From Acinetobacter ursingii DSM 16037 = CIP 107286 (GTDB lineage Bacteria > Pseudomonadota > Gammaproteobacteria > Pseudomonadales > Moraxellaceae), in the NCBI RefSeq assembly GCF_000368825.1, contig NZ_KB849711.1, positions 102,520 to 166,519 of the forward strand: a stretch of 64,000 nt of DNA. Reading direction: 5' to 3'. The notes beneath the pieces were generated by a model. It ran no database searches. It worked only from the letters and a program-made list of their open reading frames with translations, and had not been told where the DNA came from. Of the stretch, positions 1 through 7,145 are shown in pieces. Each line of letters starts with the position of its first letter. Position 1 is the stretch's first letter. Position numbers and translations under genes: made by a program.

Positions 1-95
1 TTGGAAAAAAAGAAGAATTTAAGAAAGTGCTAGCAATTTTAAGAAAGAAAAAGCCTGATAGGACAAGGATCCTATGAAATTTGTCGTGTACAGAG
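1..95 (+). mobile_element. Right-end fragment of an ISAba1-like IS4-family element
   Basis: These 95 bases are identical, by direct reading, to 3519-3613, the right end of the ISAba1-like copy further on. They encode the last residues of the transposase (GFGKKEEFKKVLAI, then KKKPDRTRIL) and end with the inverted repeat GTCGTGTACAGAG at 83-95. The rest of this copy lies outside the window, so its completeness is unknown. It is in the same orientation as the copy at 2430-3613. Confidence 0.85.
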
Positions 96-497
96 GTAAT
101 TTTTATGAAATCTAAAATCATGAGAAAAAGATAGAAAAGCACTTAGTCAGTTTCGGAGTATTATTTAAAACGTGGAGATGTTTTTCCTATGTTGATTAGT
201 CAATTTATTTACGAATGAGATATAAAGTTTTATCTAATTTTTCTTTTTATCCAATTTAAAATTAGGTGCGTACACGGCCTCAACTTTCAATAAAGTATAA
301 AAGGTGTTTGTGTAGGCAATACCCTTACTTTTGATAAGCCAAAAGAAAGCAAAAGCCTTTGTTACCCATACATAACATCCCTATTATGATGGATAACGTG
401 TGGCATCCCTGCCACACTCGTGTATCCAAACGTTGCTTAAATTAAACTATGTAATAGTGGCGACATAAAGGTGCTCTTATCGCTATATATTAAAAAC
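96..497. other. Intergenic stretch with hairpin repeats, no gene seen
   Basis: No convincing coding frame is present. Two dyads stand out. One is CTTACTTTTG/CAAAAGAAAG near 326-352, a type of hairpin scattered in many bacterial genomes. The other is a perfect 8-bp stem, GTGTGGCA with loop TCCC and TGCCACAC, at about 399-418, without a following T-run. They may be interspersed palindromic repeats or weak terminators for the oleate hydratase gene, which ends at 498. Confidence 0.4.
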
Positions 498-2117
498 TTA
501 GTGGAACACTGTTTCTAAAGCTTTTAAACCCACTTTGGGATCAAGTAGACCGTTGTAAATTTCAGGGATTTCACGTTCCACCCCAAAAAATTCATAAATG
601 GCAAGCATCGCCCCACGAACTGAATATTCCACAGTAAAGACCACGTCATCTTCAATTTCCACAAACTGTCCAAGGAAAGCAAAGTTTTGTGAGCCTTGTG
701 GAATTACCTGTGGACGATCCCCTGGTTTACGGCAGGCGAATAGGGCAGAGGCGTATGGCATCATGGCGGTAGTAACATCAGTCGTTGCCAAAACATGATC
801 TAAAATGTCGTCAAAACCGAGCTGTTTAATCAGTTCTGTTAGGATTTCTTGCCCCGTGGCTTCGGACATTGGTTTTTTGATGTAATCGCCTATATGGTCA
901 ATTTGGAAACCGTAGCCCCATAAGGTATATAAACCTTCAGGTAAGTCGGCAAAGTGTGGCTGTGCAGGAACCACGATGGATAAATGCCAACCCGACTCAT
1001 ACCAAGTCATGAGTGCGCCTGTGCCTGGTTCATTGCCTGTATAGTCAATAATACGTTTAAGTAGCACGTCATCTTTCATGGTCAGAGTGAAAGACTCCCA
1101 CTTATGTTCATCGACATTGCCATAAAAAGTCATTGGACGGCCAAAGTCTGGGGCTTTTTGTGCCAGCGTTTCCCAAAGCGTCCAGCCATGATCTTCTCGA
1201 TGACGAATAAGGGCAGGCACGTCATGATTACCGCCATAACGTGAGTCTGCTGTAATAGAGCCTAAAGTGAAAATAGCTAAATCATTGGCTTTCAGATTAA
1301 TTTGCTCTGAGCCTTCAGGCAATTGTACATATAGGCGTGAAGCGTAGCGTTCTTGAGTTTCAGCATTGGTAATGAAGTCTGCATCTGTGACATAGTGTCC
1401 AAAACGCACATCGACGCCTTGTGCGACTAACCAACGCTGTAGGGGCAGAATCATCGAGTCATATTGGTTGTACTTGGTACGTTTCACACCCGCTAAGGTA
1501 TGAATGCGTGGCAATTCTTGAATAAAACGCAAGAAATAGCGTCTTAACTCTGCTGCACTGTGCCATTTTTGAAAAGCGAAAGTCGTGCGCCACATGCGCC
1601 AGAAATTGGTTTCAAAAAAGGTTTCATCAAAAAACTCATCAATGCGGCGACTGCCAATTTTTTCTTCTTTTGAAGCTAATAGGCGCAGCATCTGTGCACG
1701 ATGTAGCGTATTCAGACCAAGCTTTGCTGCATCCGCAATGACATGTTCGGCATCAATCAACCGTGCATTGGCGTGGGTTTTCACTTTTTCATTAAACTCA
1801 CGACATTCTTCACGCACCGACATGTCTGGATTTTCCAAAGATGGAATACTGGAAAATAAGTCCCATAGGCACAAATAAGTTTCATCGGTCAGCATTCGCC
1901 CACCACGTGTTACCCAAGCTTGCGCGGCATGCGGTGTATGTCCACCATCCATCGAACCACCTGAAATATCGAGTTCTTCTAAAATATGGATATTTTTGGC
2001 AGGGACTTTGGCATCACGGATTGCAAATGCAGCAGCAGCCATACCTGCGATACCACCACCAATAATCCAAAGATGGGACTGTTGCGCGTCTAATGGGGTG
2101 CGCTTCTTATTTTGCAT
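498..2117 (-). CDS. ohyA: Oleate hydratase (FAD-dependent fatty acid double-bond hydratase)
   Basis: The protein adds water to the cis-9 double bond of unsaturated fatty acids such as oleate, giving 10-hydroxy fatty acids. Family members hold FAD structurally and often act in detoxifying exogenous unsaturated fatty acids. The 539-aa product starts with a Rossmann FAD motif, IIGGGIAGMAAAAFAI (about residues 18-33), followed by the family signatures ELDISGGSMDGG and RGGRML. Length is slightly short of the common 560-650 aa but covers the whole domain. The ATG at 2117 follows a GGTGAACC-like ribosome site. The gene stands alone between two directly repeated ISAba1-like pieces, so it may have been acquired or mobilised. 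The outward promoter in the IS copy at 2430 faces this gene. Confidence 0.9.
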   Translation of the reverse strand: MQNKKRTPLDAQQSHLWIIGGGIAGMAAAAFAIRDAKVPAKNIHILEELDISGGSMDGGHTPHAAQAWVTRGGRMLTDETYLCLWDLFSSIPSLENPDMSVREECREFNEKVKTHANARLIDAEHVIADAAKLGLNTLHRAQMLRLLASKEEKIGSRRIDEFFDETFFETNFWRMWRTTFAFQKWHSAAELRRYFLRFIQELPRIHTLAGVKRTKYNQYDSMILPLQRWLVAQGVDVRFGHYVTDADFITNAETQERYASRLYVQLPEGSEQINLKANDLAIFTLGSITADSRYGGNHDVPALIRHREDHGWTLWETLAQKAPDFGRPMTFYGNVDEHKWESFTLTMKDDVLLKRIIDYTGNEPGTGALMTWYESGWHLSIVVPAQPHFADLPEGLYTLWGYGFQIDHIGDYIKKPMSEATGQEILTELIKQLGFDDILDHVLATTDVTTAMMPYASALFACRKPGDRPQVIPQGSQNFAFLGQFVEIEDDVVFTVEYSVRGAMLAIYEFFGVEREIPEIYNGLLDPKVGLKALETVFH

Positions 2118-2429
2118 GGTTCACCTTTAATTATGATGTTAAAAATTATGAAGTAAAAAAATTGGTTTAGAAAAACCTTAAAAATAGTATGTCTTTTTAT
2201 ATATGAAAAATGTATGAAATGGGAAGCAATCCCCTCATTATATTTTGTAATCAAAAATAGACGTATGATGGCTATTTTTAATACACATTTGTCTTTTTAT
2301 TAAAATTGAATATGATCTAAATAATTGATGTTAATGTTTATTGTTGAGTAATTGCTCTATTGTTGTTTTCACTATGCCGTATGCTAAATTTCTTTAAAAA
2401 TAGGCTTTTTATTTATCATTAAAAAATAT
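2118..2429. other. A/T-rich leader between ohyA and the ISAba1-like element
   Basis: These 312 very A/T-rich bases separate the oleate hydratase start from the left end of the IS. No gene is visible on either strand. They would form a long leader if transcription began in the IS. Confidence 0.4.
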
Positions 2430-2461
2430 CTTTGTACACGACAAAAAAAGATAACTCATTG

Positions 2462-2489
2462 AAATAATGGCATAATACTTGTTTTCTGA
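2462..2489 (-). promoter_or_regulatory. Outward promoter in the IS left end, facing ohyA
   Basis: Read leftwards, this is TCAGAA (2489-2484), a 16-base spacer, then TTATTT (2467-2462). The outward promoter reported for ISAba1, from memory, is TTAGAA-16-TTATTT, so only one base of twelve differs. It would transcribe out of the IS into the 312-bp leader and then oleate hydratase. Activity is inferred. Confidence 0.6.
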
Positions 2490-2500
2490 CGACGAATATG

Positions 2501-3595
2501 ATGACACATTTCAATGAGTTACATCTCATCTTAAACAAATATCTAAAGTGGAACAAGTCACATGCAAAATGTTTTACACTGATTATGCTTGCATTAATTG
2601 TAAAACAGACATGTAATCTTTCTTCTGCATCTAAAGCCTTACCCATCAAGTGATTACCACAATCATTTTATCGACGTATACAACGCTTCTTTGCAGATCA
2701 GTATTTCGATTATCGTCAAATTTCTCAGTTAATTTTCAATATATTTTCATTCGATAAAGTCCAATTAACTTTGGATAGAACTAATTGGAAATGGGGAAAA
2801 CGAGATATTAATATCTTGATGTTAGCCATCGTCTATCGTGGAATAGCGATACCTATTGTTTGGACATTGCTCAATAAACGTGGAAATTCAGATACAAAAG
2901 AGCGTATTGCTTTGATTCAACGCTTTATCTCCATTTTTGGTAAAGATCGTATTGTGAATGTGTTTGCAGACAGAGAATTTATCGGTGAGAAATGGTTTAC
3001 ATGGTTAATTGAAAATGACATTAACTTCTGTATACGTGTTAAAAAAACTTTATTGTGACCAATCACTTAGCCAAGAATCATAAAATTAGTGATTTATTTC
3101 GTCATCTTCAAGTTGGTCAAACTGAATGTCGTAAACGACGTATTTGGGTTGGTCGAGTGAAACTGTATATTAGTGCGCTACGATTAGAAGATGGAGAGCT
3201 TTTACTTGTTGTTTCTCCTATGTTTAATGCTTCTGCTATTCGTGATTATGCATTACGCTGGGAAATCGAAACGTTATTTAGTTGTCTCAAAGGACGTGGA
3301 TTCAATCTTGAAAATACTCGTTTAACAGACCCACCCTAGACGAGTCAAGAAATTGATAGCAGTGCTAGCTATCGGTTTCTGTTGGTGCTATTTAACAGGT
3401 GAATGGCAACATGATCGGAAAAAAGCGATAAAAATAAAGAAGCATGGACGACTTTCAGTAAGTTTATTTCGCTACGGTTTGGACTATGTTCAAATGGCTA
3501 TTCTACGTTTGATTGGTTTTGGAAAAAAAGAAGAATTTAAGAAAGTGCTAGCAATTTTAAGAAAGAAAAAGCCTGATAGGACAAGGATCCTATGA
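2501..3595 (+). pseudogene. ISAba1-like transposase, inactivated by three lesions
   Basis: The reading frame starts MTHFNELHLILNKYLKW and reaches NLSSASKALPIK, where TGA (near 2649) replaces the codon expected to encode Cys. It continues as LPQSFYRR, runs through TLDRTNWKWGKR (from 2771), and shifts frame in a run of A before 3055, where one A appears lost. It resumes at VTNHLAKNHK and is broken again near 3335 by an apparent 4-bp ACCC insertion. The last part, LIAVLAIGFCWCYLTGEWQH, runs to the normal end at 3595. The DDE-type IS4 motif YALRWEIETLFSCLKGRG is intact in the middle fragment. Any transposition would need an enzyme supplied in trans. Confidence 0.85.
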
Positions 3596-3613
3596 AATTT
3601 GTCGTGTACAGAG

Positions 3614-3961
3614 ATCTGTGTTATAGCGTTTTAAAACATCAGACTGCCTATCAAAGAGATTATTTATTAGCCGAATAATCTCAAAACCTGATTGACTACC
3701 AAGACGGTATCTCAGGTCGCTGACTTCACATATATTAAAACTCATTCAGATTGGGTCTAAACCACATTTATTATTGATGTTTTTTCATGTGCAATTGTTG
3801 GCTGGAAAGTATCAACACGTAAGAATACAGATATGGTGCTTGATGCGCTGAGTTATGTATCGTCTTTTGAGCTTGAAGCAATGTACGATTATAAGATTAA
3901 CCCGTTAGGTCAGGTGGCCTAACTTAAATAAAAAAGTCTCCGACAAACCCGGTACGGTTCA
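3614..3961 (+). pseudogene. IS3-family transposase (OrfB) remnant with right inverted repeat
   Basis: The translation reads VADFTYIKTHSDWV, stop, then TFIIDVFSCAIVGWKVSTR and NTDMVLDALSYV. This is the integrase core of an IS3-family OrfB, containing its first two catalytic aspartates. An internal deletion then joins the middle of the protein to a C-terminal piece (YDYKINPLGQVA). The stretch ends with TCCGACAAACCCGGTACGG and CA at 3961, an end typical of IS3-family elements. The left end is missing, cut off where the ISAba1-like copy ends. Confidence 0.7.
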
Positions 3962-4323
3962 GTTTTTGCATAGACCCAAGTGTTAAATCATCATTACGAT
4001 TCTTGCGGACCACACCATGGGCACGTGAAAAAGTAGAAAGCTTATATTTATACGTCTTACGCCAAAAGGCAAAACAGAAACCGTAGCCCCAAGCAACACC
4101 CCTCTCATCATAAAATTATACCAGTCAGTAAAACACCTTTAGATTAAGCATGTGTATGTTGGTTATTATTGTTGATTATCACAATAAATTAGTGACCAAA
4201 AATCAAAGTATCCTACCCTACCTTAAATTACACCACACAAAACAAAAACTCTATATAACTGTTATATATAGGATTTATTAAAATACCGATTATGTTATTT
4301 AGTGTATTTTATGTTGGTGACTC
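3962..4323. other. Unassigned stretch between the IS3 remnant and the tRNA fragment
   Basis: No complete gene is present. On the minus strand an open stretch of about 45 codons from roughly 4110 to 3970 reads [20 protein letters not shown] followed by [18 protein letters not shown]. It looks like a piece of a real protein but is not recognised and has no start. A GTGACCAAA motif sits at 4192-4200 and an A/T dyad, TATATAAC/GTTATATA, near 4251-4268. Confidence 0.3.
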
Positions 4324-4368
<45 letters not shown>

Positions 4369-4374
4369 GATTTT

Positions 4375-4410
4375 GAAAAGCCTCTATTGAAAGATAGGGG
4401 CTTTTTATTT
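4375..4410 (+). terminator. Rho-independent terminator after the tRNA-Gly fragment
   Basis: The stem AAAAGCCTCT/AGGGGCTTTT with a short loop is followed by a T-rich run. It starts 7 bases after the tRNA CCA end and is probably the original terminator of the tRNA gene. Confidence 0.75.
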
Positions 4411-4491
4411 TTGATTTATATAATTTTTTTCTTCTTAATAAAGCCGTGATCGTCTTTGTATTCTCGATATCACGAAGTCATATTAAAAAAC

Positions 4492-4702
4492 TTTGTAACC
4501 AAGATGTGACCAAATTGTGCCCACGTTATAAAAATGAGCTCAATTGATCTTAAATGATTTGAAACTGTGTACAAAAAACACTCTAAAAAATGAAGTACCT
4601 AAGGTCAATTTTTCTCTCTTTAGATGACAATGATCCACTATTTTTCTTTCTCAATCGTAATTTGTGACCAAGGCATTTTTTTGTGACCATTTGTGACCAA
4701 AA
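4492..4702 (+). repeat. Direct repeats of TTGTGACCA flanking the tRNA-Gly scar
   Basis: Copies are at 4492-4502 (TTTGTAACCAA), 4505-4514 (TGTGACCAAA), 4515-4523 (TTGTGCCCA), 4663-4672 (TGTGACCAAG), 4681-4690 (TTGTGACCAT) and 4691-4702 (TTGTGACCAAAA). One more lies on the other side of the tRNA fragment at 4192-4200. Same-orientation repeats clustered within about 350 bases of a tRNA attachment core resemble integrase arm-binding sites. That role is inferred. Confidence 0.55.
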
Positions 4703-4704
4703 CA

Positions 4705-4800
4705 CTATTCAACAACATGATTTTCATTCATATTTTTAAAAACTAATAAATCTCCCACCTCTCCGTTAAGAGCAATACAAATCTTATCAATAGTTTCAAA
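4705..4800 (-). pseudogene. C-terminal remnant of a small XRE/Cro-type HTH regulator
   Basis: Read leftwards from about 4800, the frame gives FETIDKICIALNGEVGDLLV and then FKNMNENHVVE before TAG at 4707-4705. The segment TIDKICIALNGEVGDLL is typical of the end of the HTH domain in short Cro/CI-like regulators. Everything before it (the HTH core and start) is missing. The break falls where the DnaC-like reading frame begins, suggesting a deletion junction at about 4800. Confidence 0.6.
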
Positions 4801-5505
4801 TGACTGATCAGCTCTGTCCCATTCATCATGAACATATGACTCTAATTGGTGGTCATTTAATTTGTAAATCGTGTGCTAATGAGAACGTAATCCATGTGCA
4901 AGAACAGCATTCAGCTGAAATACAGAAGCATCTTTTACAGCAAAGACTTTCAAATTCAGGGTTAGGGTTAAGGAAAAGATACATCCACTGTGGTTTTAAA
5001 AACTTTAGCATCACGAAAGTAGCCCAAGAAGATGCAGTGAATCACTACCAATGCTTCGCTCAAAAACTCATTTCTGGTGAATCCTGTAATCTTGCTTTAT
5101 TAGGCTCTTCAGGTAATGGCAAAATGCATCTTAGTGCTTCGATTATCCGAAATATATTACACAGCAGTTTTTGCTCAGTGAGGTATTTTATTAGTGCAGA
5201 GATTGCACAAAAGATGATGGATTCATGGTCTGATCATAGCTCTAGCGAAGATGAAATTATTCGACAGTTAACGAGTTTTGATTTATTGGTCATTGATGAA
5301 TATGAAATACACGATCGCCATGAGAAACGTCTGGAAATGGTGCATAAAGTTTTATACAGTCGTTATGATCAGATGAAGTCAACCTTACTCATTTCTAACT
5401 TTTCTCTTGCTCAATTTGAGAGATTTAGGAACCAGACTTTGGTCTAGACTGCATGAAAATGGTTTGATGATTGTGCCGTGCTATTAGGATGACTATCGGA
5501 AACGT
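4800..5505 (+). pseudogene. DnaC-like phage/plasmid helicase loader, broken
   Basis: An AAA+ ATPase of the DnaC/IstB type, which in phages and plasmids loads the replicative helicase. Features are an N-terminal zinc-finger-like CPIHHEHM...CKSC, a Walker A-like GSSGNGKMHLS and Walker B LLVIDEYEI. In the Walker A motif the usual Thr after Lys is Met. The frame in use ends at 5447, but a shift near 5430 restores the family C terminus LGTRLWSRLHENGLMIVPCY. That is followed by TAG where Trp is expected, then DDYRK. A frameshift, a nonsense codon and a damaged P-loop argue for a dead gene. No ribosome site precedes the ATG, so the original start may have been lost at the 4800 junction. Confidence 0.75.
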
Positions 5506-5521
5506 TAAAAAGATCACTCAT

Positions 5522-5569
5522 AAATAGAAAGTGTCCGCTATCATAACTGTTAAGCGGACTTTCTATTTT
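5522..5569 (-). terminator. Long-stem terminator of the quinone reductase gene
   Basis: The arms AAATAGAAAG-TCCGCT and AGCGGACTTTCTATTT form a long stem with a two-base bulge. It lies about 65 bases after the end of the minus-strand oxidoreductase gene and could also stop transcription arriving from the left. Confidence 0.6.
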
Positions 5570-5634
5570 GGGCTTACAATGCTAACTTTTTATAAGCCGT
5601 ATTATGTTAATTTTAGATATTCTTCACTTAACAC

Positions 5635-6177
5635 TTAGCCACTATTAGCTAAGTGTAGTAGTTTCTGAACATAATCAACTGCGCTTTGATCAACATCCTC
5701 AGAAGTTGGATTACTTTCTGTACCGTAAAATGCATAGATTGGTTGGTAATCAGCCTCGACATATAAAGCGGTTAACTCAAAAGGATAAAGTGCTTGATTT
5801 AACGGTAACTGATATCGTCCTGTACCCGAGTAATCTTTTGATTTAATACCAGCAGAAACAGCAAGCATAATTTTTTTATTTTTCAGCTTATCACCTGTTG
5901 AACCATAAGCCCAACCATATGTAAAAACTTCATCTAACCACTGTTTAAACAATGGTGGACAGTTAAACCAATAAATAGGAAATTGGAATATCAAATTTTC
6001 ATGCTCTTCAATAAGGGACTGTTCCTTAGCAACATCAATTACTCCATTTGAATAAGCCTTATAAATTTCATGAACTGTAAATTCATCAGGGTGTTTTCTT
6101 AGCTCTTCAGCCCACCGTTGATTTACAACAGATTCATTGATTTGAGGATGTGCGACTATTACTAACGTCTTCTTCAT
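5635..6177 (-). CDS. NAD(P)H-dependent quinone oxidoreductase, flavodoxin fold
   Basis: A 180-aa soluble flavoprotein of the KefF/YwrO/MdaB-like NAD(P)H dehydrogenase family. Members reduce quinones and other electrophiles by two electrons using FMN or FAD. Evidence is the N-terminal flavodoxin-like phosphate-binding segment TLVIVAHPQINES (residues 4-16), the family segment FQFPIYWFNCPPLFKQWLDE and the glycine-rich GWAYG. The length is normal. The ATG at 6177 abuts a promoter region shared with a divergent HxlR-type regulator that starts at 6298. The pair resembles the quinone-sensing YodB/AzoR type of arrangement, so induction by quinones or aldehydes is likely but inferred. Confidence 0.8.
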   Translation of the reverse strand: MKKTLVIVAHPQINESVVNQRWAEELRKHPDEFTVHEIYKAYSNGVIDVAKEQSLIEEHENLIFQFPIYWFNCPPLFKQWLDEVFTYGWAYGSTGDKLKNKKIMLAVSAGIKSKDYSGTGRYQLPLNQALYPFELTALYVEADYQPIYAFYGTESNPTSEDVDQSAVDYVQKLLHLANSG

Positions 6178-6242
6178 CGTTGAAGTACTCTATTTAGTTT
6201 TAAAATTGATGAAACAATTATATATTTGCGCTTTACTAAATA

Positions 6243-6257
6243 TAAGTACGGTACTTA
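6243..6257. promoter_or_regulatory. Palindromic operator candidate between the reductase and HxlR genes
   Basis: TAAGTAC-G-GTACTTA is a perfect inverted repeat with 7-base arms around one central base. Isolated AGTAC half-sites occur at about 6184-6188 and 6271-6275. It lies between the two divergent starts and is the obvious candidate site for the HxlR-type regulator. Confidence 0.55.
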
Positions 6258-6297
6258 ATGTTATATACTATACAAAATGATAGTACAGGAATTTAAA

Positions 6298-6636
6298 ATG
6301 AGTGAATGTGTTCCATCAAATACACCCCTAACAAATACAGGGTTTGGATATACTCTTTCTCTGATTAATGGAAAGTATAAAATGATCATTATGTACTGGC
6401 TTTATGAATATAAAGCAGTAATGCGATTTAACGAGCTACAACGCTCTATAGGTAACATTTCATTCAGAACTCTTAGCAATACGCTTAAAGAAATGGAGAG
6501 AGATCACCTTATTATTCGTAAGGAATATCCTCAAATACCTCCAAAAGTAGAATATAGCCTTTCCGAACGAGGATTATCTTTAATCCCTTTATTGGATATG
6601 ATGTGTAAATGGGGAGAACGCAATAAAAATCTTTAA
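6298..6636 (+). CDS. HxlR-family winged-helix transcriptional regulator
   Basis: A small winged-helix DNA-binding protein of about 112 aa. The HxlR domain runs almost the whole length: YTLSLINGKYKMIIMYWLYE, then RFNELQRSIGNISFRTLSNT in the recognition-helix region, and the wing KVEYSLSERG. The single Cys near the N terminus (MSECVPS) recalls redox-sensing members such as YodB and HypR, in which an N-terminal Cys reacts with quinones. An ATG at 6277 is possible, but the ATG at 6298 has AGGAA seven bases upstream and is preferred. It is transcribed away from the quinone oxidoreductase and probably represses it and itself through the palindrome at 6243. Confidence 0.8.
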   Translation: MSECVPSNTPLTNTGFGYTLSLINGKYKMIIMYWLYEYKAVMRFNELQRSIGNISFRTLSNTLKEMERDHLIIRKEYPQIPPKVEYSLSERGLSLIPLLDMMCKWGERNKNL

Positions 6637-6716
6637 AATTAACTTATTTAACATAATGGTGCTTATACGAAGTCGCTATATTAATTTTATTTAAAACAAT
6701 TGCTTGTATTAATTTT

Positions 6717-6751
6717 AAAAGCCCAGTCTCTCCAGATCGGGCTTTTTTCTG
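6717..6751 (+). terminator. Rho-independent terminator after the HxlR regulator
   Basis: AAAAGCCCAGTCTCTCCAGA is followed by TCGGGCTTTTTT. The stem is G/C-rich at its core with a T-run, on the strand of the regulator gene. Confidence 0.75.
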
Positions 6752-6818
6752 GATTTTTCACGCTCCACGCCTATTCTTTGATCAAAGTTCCACAACGTTG
6801 CTTAGCTTGAGTAAATAT

Positions 6819-7144
6819 TCAATTTTGTATTTGTTTAAGTTGTCGAGCAAAAGCTAAAAGCTCAATCTTTTTATCTTCATCTAGACTATAGAATATTTAA
6901 TTCAATTCTGCTAAGTCATCTGTGGGTGCATAAAAAAAGATAATGGGAATTCCAATATCTTTGCTATCTGCGAAGCCAGCAGAACGTAAGGAGTATACTT
7001 ACCTCTTTCGTATTGATTCATTCGGGCACTAGTCGATGATTCATCGCTACCCACTAAAATACCAAGCTTTTTCTGAGATAGCCTTTTAACTTTACGTGCA
7101 AAACCTAATCGTGTTGCAAATATATTTGAAATATTCAATTCCAT
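6819..7144 (-). pseudogene. XRE-family HTH regulator, disrupted
   Basis: The frame from ATG at 7144 reads MELNISNIFATRLGFARKVK and continues through RLSQKKLGILVGSDESSTSA and RMNQYERGKYTP, a standard XRE helix-turn-helix. It stops early at 6911 after FFMHPQMT. One extra T in the 7-base T run near 6930 would give FFYAPTDDLAELN, the usual family tail. A TAA then interrupts a continuing frame IFYSLDEDKKIELLAFARQL that ends at 6819. The original product would be about 108 aa. The IS5-family element ends only two bases before the ATG, so the native ribosome site and promoter are gone. A fused frame starting inside the IS at 7207 is also open. Confidence 0.7.
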
Positions 7145-7145
7145 C

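Larger units (their letters stand above)
2430..3613 (+). mobile_element. ISAba1-like IS4-family insertion sequence, full length but decayed
   Basis: The element is bounded by the inverted ends CTTTGTACACGAC (2430-2442) and GTCGTGTACAGAG (3601-3613), with one mismatch between the arms. Its 1184-bp length and transposase content match ISAba1-type elements of the IS4 family as I remember them. The nine bases on either side (AAAAAATAT and ATCTGTGTT) are not a target duplication. The copy therefore either lost its duplication or formed by recombination with another copy, such as the one ending at 95. Confidence 0.85.

Noticed and set aside
4492..4702. CRISPR array
   Set aside because: The TTGTGACCA repeats are only about 9-10 bases, irregularly spaced and imperfect, with no uniform spacers or cas genes.
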